Positions 21,712 through 32,746 of a stretch of DNA of 64,000 bases are shown here, piece by piece (the stretch's first letter is position 1; each line of letters opens with the position of its first letter). The notes beneath the pieces were generated by a model, which searched no databases, had not been told where the DNA came from, and saw nothing but the letters and a program-made list of their open reading frames with translations. Location of the stretch: assembly GCF_000003815.2 (NCBI RefSeq), contig NC_049979.1, positions 4,865,305-4,929,304 on the forward strand, read 5' to 3'. Source of the stretch: Branchiostoma floridae (lineage: Eukaryota > Chordata > Leptocardii > Amphioxiformes > Branchiostomatidae). Both the position numbers and the translations under genes were made by a program.

Positions 21712-21811
21712 NNNNNNNNNNNNNNNNNNNNNNNNNNNNNNNNNNNNNNNNNNNNNNNNNNNNNNNNNNNNNNNNNNNNNNNNNNNNNNNNNNNNNNNNN
21801 NNNNNNNNNNN
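21712..21811. other. Assembly gap (100 N)
   Basis: Exactly 100 unknown bases, the usual placeholder for a gap of unknown size. It falls between the protease half and a run of near-identical coding repeats, the likely cause of the assembly failure. Confidence 0.99.
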
Positions 21812-23687
21812 AACCAAGCAAATGAGACCCGTGAGCCAAAAGGATGAAAGACCTGCAAAAGGAAGAGGTTCATACAAGGCAAAACAGGCAGATGAGACAA
21901 CTGAGCAAAAAGCAGATAGACTTGCACAGGAAAGAGCAAAACGAGCAAATGAGACCCCTGAGCAAAAAGACGATAGACTTGCAAAACGAAGAGCATCATA
22001 CAAAGCAAAACAAGCAAATGAGACCCCTGAGCAAAAAGCCGAAAGACTTGCAAAACAAAGGACATCACGCAAAGCTAGCAAAGCAAAAAGAGCTGAACAA
22101 GAATCTTCACAAGAAAAAACGCAACGACAGAGGAAAAACTGTGATAGAGTGAGAAAAACATTGGCTACAAAATATGTTAGAGAACATAGCATAGACTATA
22201 CCAGTGAACAATACAAATCAGACTTTCCTGCATTTCATTGCTATATAAAACAGCAGCCAAAGTACTACTGTAGCATATGTAGACAGTTGTTATTTCATGA
22301 CCAAGTGCGAAACTGCAACAATGCTGTCATAGACAAAATAGTCAATGATATTTCTGGTCAACATCATCTCTGTTCAAAGTGTTTGATTTGTCTTGAAAAA
22401 GACAAACCCATACCCAATGCTTGGACTAACAATATGGATCCAGGTGACATTCCATCATGCCTGAAACAACTCAGTAGAATGGAAACAAGACTTGTCAGTT
22501 TGAAATACACCTTCATCAAGTTAATTGTATTACCAGGTGGACAATTTGGTGAACAAGGTCAAGCCATAAGTTTCCCTACCAACATTGAAACTACTTGCCA
22601 ACTGTTACCACATAGCCAAGATACAGCTGGGCTAGTAATAGTACACCCTTGTCAGACAAATGAAAGTAAAACACAAAGAACAGACCCACAACACATTGTA
22701 CGATTTTCCAAAATGCATGAAGCTCTTACATGGCTGGTAACGCATAATCATCTATATTCACATGTGAACATAGCTACCTTTGAAAACTGGGTAAAAAAGT
22801 CAAGTGAATTCAATCCAATGATCACAGACGCCAATGAACCAGACTTCTCAAGTGCACCTTCTACTGTCCAAGAACTCTCAGCTTTTCCCTGTAACTACAT
22901 TAATCCAAATGTCCAGTTACAATCTCTGTTGCAGAATGTAACAGACAATGTCCCAGTGATATCACTACCACGTGAAACATCACCACCACAAAGCATATTT
23001 AAAGAGACTGATCTTGAGGAACACTGTTTTCCACAGTTATACCCATATGGTAAAAATGGCTTCAAACAGACGCGTGATGTACAACTAACAGACTTACAGT
23101 ACTTCCAATCACGTTTGCTCAATATCAATGATTGCTGGAGAAAAAACATCCCATGGCTCTTCTTTGCCTTGAACTCGTATGAAATCAAGAAATTGTACAG
23201 TCAGATATCCATTGTATGTAGAATGCAAAAGCAGAGTAATGTTAGATCACAATCCATAGCACAGCCACTAACAGCAGGCGATCTGCATCATGAAATTGAT
23301 CAACATGTTGAAAGCACATCATACACTTTTATGAAGAATATACGTGGAACAGCAGCTTACTTCAAGGACCAACTGCTAAACTTGCTAGCAAAAATAAACA
23401 CTATTGGACCACCAACATGGTTTGTCACTGTGTCTGCTAATGATTTAAACTGGCCAGAATTGTTCATGACCCTGAATCCTGACCTGACCTATGAAGAAGC
23501 TAAAGCATTACCACAACAAGACAAATGGAACCTAATGAGATCAGACCCTGTCATGTGTGCGATACACTTTAATAGACGCACTGATGCACTTCTACGCTTC
23601 ATACTGAAGAGTCCACAACATCCCATTGGTAGAATCAAAGATCACTGGATTCGTGTGGAATTCCAATTAAGAGGTTCTCCACAGTGA
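21812..23687 (+). pseudogene. Helitron replication protein, truncated at the HUH motif
   Basis: After the gap the protein begins with three to four repeats of the pattern ANETPEQKAERLAK. The first repeat carries a one-base insertion near 21836-21845 that shifts frame, so ATG 21822 is probably not a true start. Next is a Cys-rich segment (YYCSICRQLLF, HHLCSKCLICL), then a DUF6570-like block with VLPGGQFGEQGQAISFP, then a Helitron-like N-terminal (Rep) region: FPQLYPYGKNGF, FMKNIRGTAAYFKDQLLNLL and PPTWFVTVSANDLNWPEL. The frame stops at RGSPQ, exactly where the family's HUH histidines should follow RGSP, and the sequence beyond 23687 is unrelated. Rep catalytic motifs and the whole helicase are missing, so it cannot support rolling-circle transposition alone. 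Confidence 0.8.
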
Positions 23688-25164
23688 AATTTCTGTCACG
23701 AAGAAAGAACGACAATGCACATCCGGGACCTCTTCCCGCCTTTGGCTGTGGTCTCGCACCGGAGTTTCTTTTACGATTTTTATATCCGGCACACAGCGCA
23801 CACAAGGGATACAATTCCGCCCACAAAAGTACGCCGGAAAATCCAATTATACCAGTGAACAAAGGTTTCCAGCCAACTTCCCATAGATTTTAGATATAAA
23901 CTTCTAGTTTAATAATGATGCACATTTTACTGGAACACAACATGAAATTTTGAGGTAGTCCTTCCAAATGCGCCCCGGCCAGCTTTTTTTAAAAGCTTTC
24001 TTGTTTCATTGAGTGTTGATGTTGAGATGCTAGTGAGTATTTCTGCAGATTTCTATCATGTTTTATGTTGAGAACAGCACATACATGGAATAATACATGT
24101 GTACTAGACTATTTGTTTGGCAGGTTATGTTGTCATCCTCTTGACCAGAAATATTCCAGTTATGTACTGCATAAACTTAAAGAAAAGTAAGATTTTCAAC
24201 GAAGACAACTCCGCACAGGATTTTCTAGTTTTAAGGCCACACCGATTTAATTTCTTGGTTCACGGATTCGCTCGCTCCTATTTTTTGGAAAAAAAAATAA
24301 AAATTACCACCCAGCAAATTTTCACCATTAATGAAACCATTCACCAACTTTCTGGTGTAGCAAATTGGCCTTTATATTATAAGCTCCTTAAAGTGTGGGT
24401 ACAGGTGCTGTTACTGTACAAAAATAGTGTTTTTGAACTTTTTTCAAGCTGAAAACTTTTTTCTTTATGTTTTGGATTAGCCGTTACCTTTACCCCAACC
24501 ATTTTACAATTTTTATTTTTATTTCGCCCTCTCGCTCCATATTTTTTATGAAAAAATCCGTGAACCAAGAAATTAAATTGGTGTGGCCTAATACCAAGAA
24601 ATGAATGTTGTTACATGTAGGTACCAGGTCTGAGCACTCCGCTGAAATTCTGAACTGTATTTTATCTATATATCCACTTATGGCAGTACTTTTGGTATCT
24701 ATCTCTTTCAAGTTGACCTACAAATGTAAATCTGCTTTAGGATCCTTTATTAAAATACAACATCAAGGCAAATACTGGTTGCCCCTACGTTATTGAGACA
24801 ACAATAATGACAAAAGACTGTCCTTAGGCTCCGTACATTCATCCAAGTTGTCGGTAAAACTATCAACATTAGATCATATCAAAAGATTGGTGTAACTCTT
24901 TGTAACAAATATTGATATCTACAGTAATGAAAGATCTTAGACAACAACAACATCAAAAAGGACCATGGTAAGGTGACTAAGGTACATTACCTGAACAGAA
25001 AAAGTACACATATTTCAAATGTATCAATATGATAAGGTATGAATTATGCACATCATGAAGTCAAATGAAAGTAGCAGGTTGGCAGAATAGGGCTGCATCC
25101 TCTAGTTGTTAATTTAGAGGACAAAATCAATATTTCAATAATCCAATAGCAATAGAATATTGAG
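23688..25164. other. No gene seen; Helitron remnant, PIF-like element and ERG28 3' region
   Basis: A short match to the protease half of the Helitron (23925-23962, compare 21298-21335) shows a second decayed copy. A PIF/Harbinger-like element occupies 24235-24588. On the minus strand AATAAA at 24751-24746 lies about 415 bases past the ERG28 stop and may be its polyadenylation signal. Confidence 0.5.
24235..24588. mobile_element. PIF/Harbinger-like MITE
   Basis: Inverted ends start GGCCACACCGATTTAATTTC and continue through CTTGGTTCACGGATT and CTCGCTCC, with about 70 bp matched overall. Flanked by TAA on both sides (24232-24234 and 24589-24591), the trinucleotide duplication of PIF/Harbinger elements. 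One end fragment of the same family is at about 47879-47898 in a RAB4 intron. No transposase. Confidence 0.7.
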
Positions 25165-26307
25165 TCAAGTGCGCTTCTTCCTAGCCTTGAGCATTTCTTG
25201 CTCCAGGAGGACTTTAGTGTCTACTGCTCTGCCCTGGTGCTGCTGGTAGCTCTCAGCTGGCTCCATGTGCCACAGACCTACCACCATCAGGACCAGGGAA
25301 ACACCTGTTGGTGCCGAACATACCGGTACATTATGCAAAGGAAAGTCAATTCAGATAAAAAGTATACTCTGTCACAAAGCATTTAAGGTAAACAGTTACT
25401 GTCGTGACAGGCATCTGCCTCCGAAAAGTAGATTCAATTGATAGTCTAGAATAGCCTGGGCACCATCCTCCATAGTGACCGCTGGCTCGATACTTTCGCT
25501 TAGTCTAGAACTAGAAGACCTTTCAAGTTTCTTCAAGAGTGTGTGAAACAAATATTTACCTGAAACTATAATTGGTGTGATGACACCTATATCAAGAGTG
25601 GCTGTTTGGTACACAAATGTTTCCAGCAGGAAATGTCCAAGGGCAAGAACAAACGATGACATGGTGACATAATAAAGCCTGCAAGAAACACAAGTTATTC
25701 CATATGAATCATACAAATAGTGGGGAAAGATTTGATGTCCAGAAATGCAGAGTTTGAAAGGTTGAATCATAGTTTTCTTGGAACAATATACTTACGATCT
25801 GTTTGTGATGTCAAGAGCACAGTAGAGCCTGACTATAGCTGCCAGCAGAGTCCACATGCCAAACAGTCGTGCCTGCAGGCCATTCACTTCAAAACACAAT
25901 GTCATTCAGATCAGTTAATTTTGATGCAATCTTCAATGTAAAAAATGTACACGTTATAATTAGGCCTAGTATTAGTAATACTACTAGGCCTAATTATAAC
26001 ATTTATTATTTAAAAAAAATGGTCTTACAGATAAAAGCAGGCATGCTTACAAAAGTGCACTTGCAAATACATAAAAAGGCACAATACAGTATGCTGTTCA
26101 TTCACATGCATGTAGCAATGAATCATAATGTCCAAAGCACTACACTGCAACAAGAACCACATAGAATACAAAATTAGTTGTACCAAGATCAGGGGTTCCA
26201 GTGTACAGTCGATCAGCCAGGAAGCCATGGTTCCTGAAGCACTGTAGAGTATTACCAAATGCCATTACTGCTACAACGGCCAACCAGCCACGTAATGTTG
26301 CCAACAT
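25165..26307 (-). CDS. ERG28: ERG28, ER sterol C-4 demethylation scaffold
   Basis: ER membrane protein that tethers the sterol C-4 demethylation enzymes in cholesterol/ergosterol synthesis. Four coding exons on the minus strand: 26307-26184, 25886-25796, 25678-25560 and 25304-25165, joined in phase to give 157 residues (human 140). Seen: [85 protein letters not shown] and [13 protein letters not shown], which is the four-helix pattern of the family. The tail is extended by about 15 residues and ends KARKKRT, a basic cytosolic end that could act in ER retention. The ATG lies directly after a 3' splice site, so a 5' UTR exon is expected upstream. Head-to-head with vasohibin. Confidence 0.93.
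25953..26000. repeat. Perfect 19-bp hairpin in ERG28 intron 1
   Basis: GTTATAATTAGGCCTAGTA (25953-25971) and its exact reverse complement (25982-26000) flank a 10-base loop. A perfect AT-rich palindrome such as this can extrude as a cruciform; it is probably the core of a small MITE. Confidence 0.85.
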
Positions 26308-28046
26308 CTGGAGAAGATACAGAGCAAAAGTACTCAGGATATTTTGGTCAATGATAAAAGTTTTAAGTGTTCCAGGGAGTACTTCAATAACAACTGAAAT
26401 TAATTCTTAAAGATACTCTTAATAGTTTTGCAATGAGCAACTAAAAGGACAATGTCCAAAAGTATTTATATTAAACCCATGCATATTCTCTAACCAGCGC
26501 TGTGAAACTGGCTGGGGCGCCTTCACTTTGGTTTTGTCCTTGGTACTGACTACTGACTACTTGTCCGTAGTCTACTGACTAACGTTACTGTACTTGTCCG
26601 TAGTCTTTGTCCAAGTTCATGCACACAAGGATTTAACCTCACCCATTAACAAGCGTTGCAGCTCTCACACGTTATCATTGTCAGTTATTTTCTCGAGTGG
26701 GATAAGTAGTTGCAATGCCCCGTGGGTGGTGCCATTGGACGGCATCGACAAACGTGCCTGCAGAAATTCTGAATGATCGAATGTGTGATCTCCATTCTCC
26801 TTGATCGCTATTACATGAGGCAGGCCACGGCCCTACAGTCTTCTTCTTCTGATAAGATTCAATGTATAGCATCGCTATCAATACTGTGACAATGGCAATA
26901 CCAATGCCGATGCAACAAATCATATACCTCACCTTGTCCCTGAGTGACTTTGCAGCGTTTCCGTAAATGCAGACGTCCCCGATCAAAAGATATCAGCTGA
27001 TAAAACCCCTTCACAACTTTAGGGGAACTACTTTGCGAGTTTTTGAAACGGAGAAAAAAATGAGTGTTGTGGATACCCTGCAAATTAAGTCATTTGGATT
27101 AATTACAGTCCTTTTAAGTGGAATGAGCGAATGAACAAAAAGATATCCGATCTGTGTTGTCCACGTTTCTCAGCCATGTGCGGAGTGATATAGTGACGTC
27201 CATCACACCATCGTCGTATGTTCACTTCCGGGTTTTGGCACAACACATTTATTCACATGGGGGTGGCGGCCTCGGAGACATTTTTTAAAAGTAAAGGATA
27301 TTATTGATACAATGTTCAAAATTATATAAATAGGGTAGTAATTATATATTATACATTCAAGATTAAGTAAAACGTGCATTTTAAACTCGTTATTTGTGTT
27401 TTTTTAGTATCACATAAAACCTTAAACCCTAGTCAAGAGTGGTGTCATGTTACCCTCCATGGCAACAAATAAACCTTCGCTTCGCTTTGAACACTATCTT
27501 CTACTTGTATGTAGCGGCTTGCGACTGAAATAATACTGCAGTGACAGGTAACGTCTGAGTCCTATGGAGACTCCTGTGCCGAAAATGCATATCTTTTTTC
27601 CAAGTAGCGAGTTGTTAGTGTCTCAAATCGTAATTTAGTTGAAAAATCAACCTAGATATGAGTGTTTGTTTTTGGTTTACACCATGTTACCGTAACGTGT
27701 GTCAACGTTAGTTTCTTTGGTTTGAAAATTCATTGAAAACGACTAAGAAGTGGTCGAATGTGCTACGCCTGTAACATGATCACGTTGTTTCATTTGAAAT
27801 GAAAATAGTATTAATTGGTAACGTTATCATGTGCATGTGTAAACTTTACATTGATTGAAACATACTTTGTGTGTTATCGTTTATGATTGGGTCAGGCCAG
27901 ATGATCTTGTAGCGGAGTACACACTGAGCCAGAAAACTTCTAATCTTATAGGACAATGGTTTGCAGCTTTTGAGACCGCTGTTACTGGGACCTTCATAGA
28001 TATAACTGCTCCAATTTGTGACCTGCTCGCGGCGTTGACGTCAGGA
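26308..28046. promoter_or_regulatory. Head-to-head region between ERG28 and vasohibin
   Basis: The two coding starts face away from each other over 1.7 kb. It must contain the ERG28 5' UTR exon and the vasohibin 5' end. No repeat family of the window is obvious here apart from short TACTGACTAC duplications near 26545-26600. No promoter element can be placed with confidence. Confidence 0.45.
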
Positions 28047-31000
28047 ATGATGGATGAGATGAAACCCAACCTTAACGTTACCTCTCCAAGATGTGCAATA
28101 ATACGCAACCCCGACCAATCACAGACTGAGGAGGAGGAAGAGGTTGGGGAGGAGAATGGTGTTCTCTTCTACGTCAACAAAAGTGGATTTCCGCTGAATG
28201 ACAAGACTTGGGAGAGAATGTGGCATCACGTGGCTAAAATCCACCCCGATGGACATAAAATGGTCACTGAAATTAGGAACAGCAAAGAACTTCCAAGAGT
28301 AAGTATTCATCTGATTGGAGGTGCATGTACAAAAGAGTACATTTTTTTCCTGAGCTGCTTTATTGAGCTTCTTGATACTTAAATTTCTTTTGATGGTGAA
28401 ATGATGGCCCAAACCGGGTACACCCCCGATCACTCAGTGGGTTCGCCCAGTTGTTAGCATCTCACGAGCGAGAGCGTGCTCAGTCTTTTGCCTCGCTCCA
28501 TTGCATTTTTAAAAACAACTTTGAAAACCTTATCAAACTAAGGTATTCTAAGGTTGAGTCATCATCATCCTCAATTAACTCCTTTCCAACTTGCTGATAT
28601 CATTAACCATTGCTTTGATATCATGGTGTATGTGAAGTTGAGTGGGGTCTAGGGAATTGCGGAGTTATATGGATGTTTGAGCCATGGTACTTCTATGCAC
28701 ACTGGTGATATCTATAATGTTATATGTATAACATTGAATCATGCTAAATTTCTTTGTTATGTTCCTCTCTCAGGTACCATTGCCAGTGGTTCCAGTCTTC
28801 CCAACCAACACACCAATCACTGACAGGTTGTGGCTGGTCCAGAAGTACATGTCAGATCTACAGTATCCTTGATATAATGAGAAAGTTTTTAGGCTCAGTT
28901 GGAGCTCAGTGGATTTATTTGACAATCATATGAAATAACTCAGCTAACCATTTTTTCTAGATAGATGTGTTTATACATGTATTGAACTGCCAAATCATTC
29001 TGACGAGTGGTAGATGTCACTCAAAACGTCCGGAAGTAAATCTCTGTTTCTATCCAGTTGTAGAGATTGCAATATACTTGAATATTGTTAAACTGGATGT
29101 CTAACCTTCATAAACATAAGACAATAAGACTCCTTGACTGTCCTACCAGATATAATCATACAGGAACACAATTCTTTGAAATCAGGAAAAATCGACCACT
29201 CACTGGGTAGGTACAATAAGCTCAATGATAATAACTAAACCTCTTGGATAGTGAAAGTTTACATGTCATTAACTGGATGCTGCATGGTTCCATTGTGCAT
29301 TTTCAGCAGTCTAAAGATTTGTGGACTGTGGGCTATTTTGTTGCCTGACCAGGCTACCAGAGATTTTTTTGTAACTGTATTTTGTATATTGTTTAACCAA
29401 GATCTGTCACAAGAATATTTGCTGATTGATAGTGATAATTTTTTTTGAATGAATCTCATCTAATGACCTTGTTATTCTTTCTTCGGTTTCAGTTTAATAG
29501 ACTCTGCCAAGGAGATCATACGGGAAGCCTTGCCCATCAAGTGTTTGGAGGCTGTCATTCTGGCAATGTATCCTTCACAAGGACACTGTTGCAAGCTCTA
29601 ATAAGTTAAAGCTCCTGGTATCAACAAAGCTTGTCTTTATCCTGATCATTCAATGACATTGAGAACATAACCTTAATGTAGCCAAGTGTTGTCAGATTAC
29701 TGCAGCATGATACTATAGCAATACCTTATCAATGAGAAAATTTCACCCTTGTTCAAAGATAGCATGCTGACAGTTTTTCCAAAACCATAACAAGTATATG
29801 TACCTGAAAGTCTATGTAACTTACAATATAACTTATATCCATCACATTCTTGATGTTCTCTTAAACATCACACCAGTCATCTAACCAATGGCATGCCTGG
29901 TGTAGAGCGGTTTCCCATCAGCTTCAAGTCCCAGTTTGGCTCCACAGTACACAGACACGTAGTGCTGGGGGTCTACTGTGGAGGCAGATATGGGGCTCTG
30001 GGGATGAGCAGGAGAGAAGACCTCATGTACAAACCACTGGAGTTCAAGGTAAATGCTATACTCCATATTGGCCGCACCTGGGGCAATTACTGTCGTATTG
30101 ATGTCAATTGAGTGGCGCCGAATGGCAGCTTGCTTCAGACACTTGTGACAGTTATATTGAGGTCACCTGAGTGGCGCCTAATGGCAGCTCACTCCAGGTA
30201 CTTGCGATTTAGCCCCGCCTATTGTAAGCTCCTCGAAATTCAGTCCCTGGCTGCCAAGAGAGAGTAGTTGGCCCACATAATAGCAACAATAACAACATGT
30301 TTCTCATCCTTTTGTTACCCAAACATGCACTCAGGGGACAGCACAAATGGCTTTTTAATACTCATTAGCAACACAACATCAATTGTCCCCATCCTAGACA
30401 CTATTGTTCAAGGCTACCTGCACACAATTACTATGATATAACTTTTCTTAATTTGACACATTTCTGTTAGTCATGCCATTGTGACTGGAATCTGACTATC
30501 TTTTCCTCTATTTCAGTGTTTATCTGACTTAGTCCTTGATTATGAAGAATCCTACAAAAGATGTAAGTCCAACATTTTGCTTTATTTCCTTCATACTGTG
30601 TAGTCCCTGAAGGTGTGTAGTTCCTCAAGGTCAAAGTAACTTGTACAGAAAAGTTAAGAAAGTTAAAATCTGTGCACTAGACAAGGAAAAATGTCTCTCA
30701 TACCTTAATAGGTAAGAGTATAGATTTTGCTAAAAAAACTGCTTTTGACGTTTCAGACTTGCATGTGCTTAAGAAGGTGAAGATAGGATACCCAATATCC
30801 CATGATCCTCACAGCTACGAATGCATTCATTGGAAGGTAAGTCATTTTTTAAGTGTCAACCGATAGACAATCAGTGACAATATTATTACTGATAGTGATA
30901 CAGCACTGAAATCACTTAAGGTGGGACCGCGTGGCACGATCGGGAGCGCGTTGGTCTCAGGCCCGAGAGGTCCCGGGTTCAAATCCGCTTGCCGTGTCAC

Positions 31001-31729
31001 CGATCTTGTGCCCTTGGGAAAGGCACTTCACACGACTTTCCTCACCTAACTCAGGTGTAAACGAGTACATAGCTGCGGCTAGTGGCAGTGACAGGCCTTT
31101 GTTGTGGTGACAGGCCATAGGGGCATGTTCGGGCATGACGCACCCGCCATGACACACGAGTCAAGGGTAGGAGGAACCCCTTGCATCCTTGGTCGGAAGT
31201 CCTCCTAGGAGATGGAAACTCCGAACAACAAAGCCAATGGTATGGTGGCTTTGAAAAGGCGTCTTTGACACCTGTTTCGCCATACCCTCCATATGTATAT
31301 GGAGAATCTCAATAAAAAAAAAATAAAAAAAAAAAATATACTGTGAAAGATTTTCTCAAGGAACATCAGCTTAAGCCAATGAAACTTGCTTGCAATTGCC
31401 TGATCATGTGATCATGTCTGTTTGCAGGCCCTTACACTGAACATGATAAAGTTGTCGACAGATGGGGTCAGGAAGGAACTGGAGAAATATTCACGAGAAG
31501 TGCGAGCAAAAGTGAGTCAATTTTATTTCTGCAAGTAACGTTACTTTAACAAAAACTTCATTGATTCATCTACATGTATGTCATTTCCATATCTTTAAAT
31601 TATACAATACCGTAACATTGCGCTGTGTTCCATACCTAGATGAAGACCAGTGGCATTGTGTCAGAAAGGCCACCCCTAGTGCCACCTCCTTCATCTCCAC
31701 GTAAGGAAACTCCAGGAAGACTCAACTGA
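28047..31729 (+). CDS. VASH: Vasohibin, tubulin tyrosine carboxypeptidase
   Basis: Removes the C-terminal tyrosine of alpha-tubulin as a transglutaminase-like cysteine protease, normally with the chaperone SVBP. Nine coding exons: 28047-28298, 28774-28862, 29150-29206, 29493-29567, 29877-30048, 30517-30562, 30757-30836, 31428-31511 and 31640-31729; all junctions are in phase, total 314 residues (human 355-365). Seen: [36 protein letters not shown], and the catalytic triad C150 (PIKCLEAVI), H185 (VHRHVVLG) and S202 ([10 protein letters not shown]), spaced +35 and +52 as in human C169/H204/S221. Introns 2 and 4 have U12-type signals. The frame is open back to an ATG at 27855, so the start could be 64 codons earlier; 28047 fits the acidic N terminus better. 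The C-terminal tail is short. No SVBP gene in the window. AATAAA at 31943. Confidence 0.95.
28863..29149 (+). other. U12-type (minor spliceosome) intron in vasohibin
   Basis: The intron begins with the exact U12 5' splice-site core GTATCCTT and ends CTCCTTGACTGTCCTACCAG, where CCTTGAC matches the U12 branch-site consensus 11-12 bases before the AG. Taking these borders gives the conserved LQYNHTGTQ reading; a U2-type reading does not. Confidence 0.85.
29568..29876 (+). other. Second U12-type intron in vasohibin
   Basis: Starts GTATCCTT (29568-29575) and ends TTCTCTTAAACATCACACCAG, with CTTAAAC resembling the U12 branch site close to the AG and no polypyrimidine tract. These borders give ILAIHLTNGMP, matching the family. 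Confidence 0.8.
30921..31336 (+). mobile_element. tRNA-derived SINE with A-rich tail, in vasohibin intron 7
   Basis: The head has a tRNA-like A box (GTGGCACGATCGGGAGCGCG) and B box (GGGTTCAAATCC) about 40 bases apart. The body contains TGCCCTTGGGAAAGGCACTT, a block that I recall from several animal SINE families, and the element ends in an A-rich tail at about 31312-31336. It lies in the sense orientation of the gene. Target duplications are not clear. Confidence 0.8.
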
Positions 31730-32746
31730 ACACCCTCAATGCAGCACATTAACACAGTATTATGCAGACTTTTGAAGAAGAGTGTGAATCTATCCAATAT
31801 GCTCAGGTTGCATGCAAAGATAATCACTGGAACATATTCTTTTGTAAAAATACATTTGTTAACGTCTGTCTGTCTGTAAAAAGAAAAAGAAAGTAAAAAA
31901 TGAACAAGGATCACAGCTTTTGTGTGTTTTATTGTCTAGATCAATAAAATCAAATATAGACAAGTGTGTGTAGAATCAAACTTAGAAAAGATCTGATGAC
32001 ATTGAAGAGAACAGTGGTTTGCATTGAACTGCAGAGATGACTAGAACCTAAAGCATTTTTGCATTTCCCACAAAACCATCTTACATTGATAGACTAAGAG
32101 CAGCTTCAGGATCAATGACAACATGAACCATTATAATAACTTTTTGGTCCCAACTTATATCTATCAAATATATTTGTGTGCAATGTTTTTTATCCCTCCT
32201 CAGGGGTTGACAAAAGTAACTACAAGAGATGAATTTAGCACTTGGGAAAGTCAAATGACGACATTCTGTAGCACTCATGTCATGTGTGACATATCTTGAA
32301 AAACCTTGGAACTTGTTGCATGTTTGCTTTCACTTTAACACCATATGCCATAAAATAAAACTGGTCCAAGCAGGTCAACCAGGTAAAAGGACATTTAGCT
32401 TATAAAAAAAGACAATGTCCTTGGTTTAAATTTTGTACAAATGACCAAAAAACATTTATAGTAGCTACACTCACCCTGAATTGATGAACATATTAAAGTT
32501 AACCAGTGTAGCAATGGCAGTGATTCTTAACTTTCTTCACAGTGAAATATTCTGTCAAGTCTGAACTTCATGTATTCTACACAATGATGATGTTCGAATC
32601 TGGCCATATGTCTGGAAAATATAACAGTGGGTTAATAATTTCAAACAGGGTAACATTGCATCTCTGTCATAATCTCTACAATTAAGGTAAAACCACATAA
32701 CGTGCATTCTATACATTCTTGGCACCAATAGAATAATACATGAATT
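31730..32746. other. Convergent 3' ends of vasohibin and ANGEL
   Basis: Vasohibin's 3' UTR probably ends soon after AATAAA at 31943-31948, 214 bases past its stop. The rest is AT-rich and should contain the ANGEL 3' UTR on the minus strand, for which no clear AATAAA was found. No gene or repeat recognised. Confidence 0.5.
31943..31948 (+). promoter_or_regulatory. Polyadenylation signal of vasohibin
   Basis: Canonical AATAAA about 214 bases past the vasohibin stop codon; first such hexamer downstream on this strand. Confidence 0.55.

Noticed and set aside
27855-28046. Upstream ATG extending vasohibin by 64 residues
   Set aside because: In frame, but the extension does not resemble the disordered N terminus of the family. 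ATG 28047 was preferred; 5' end data could reverse this.
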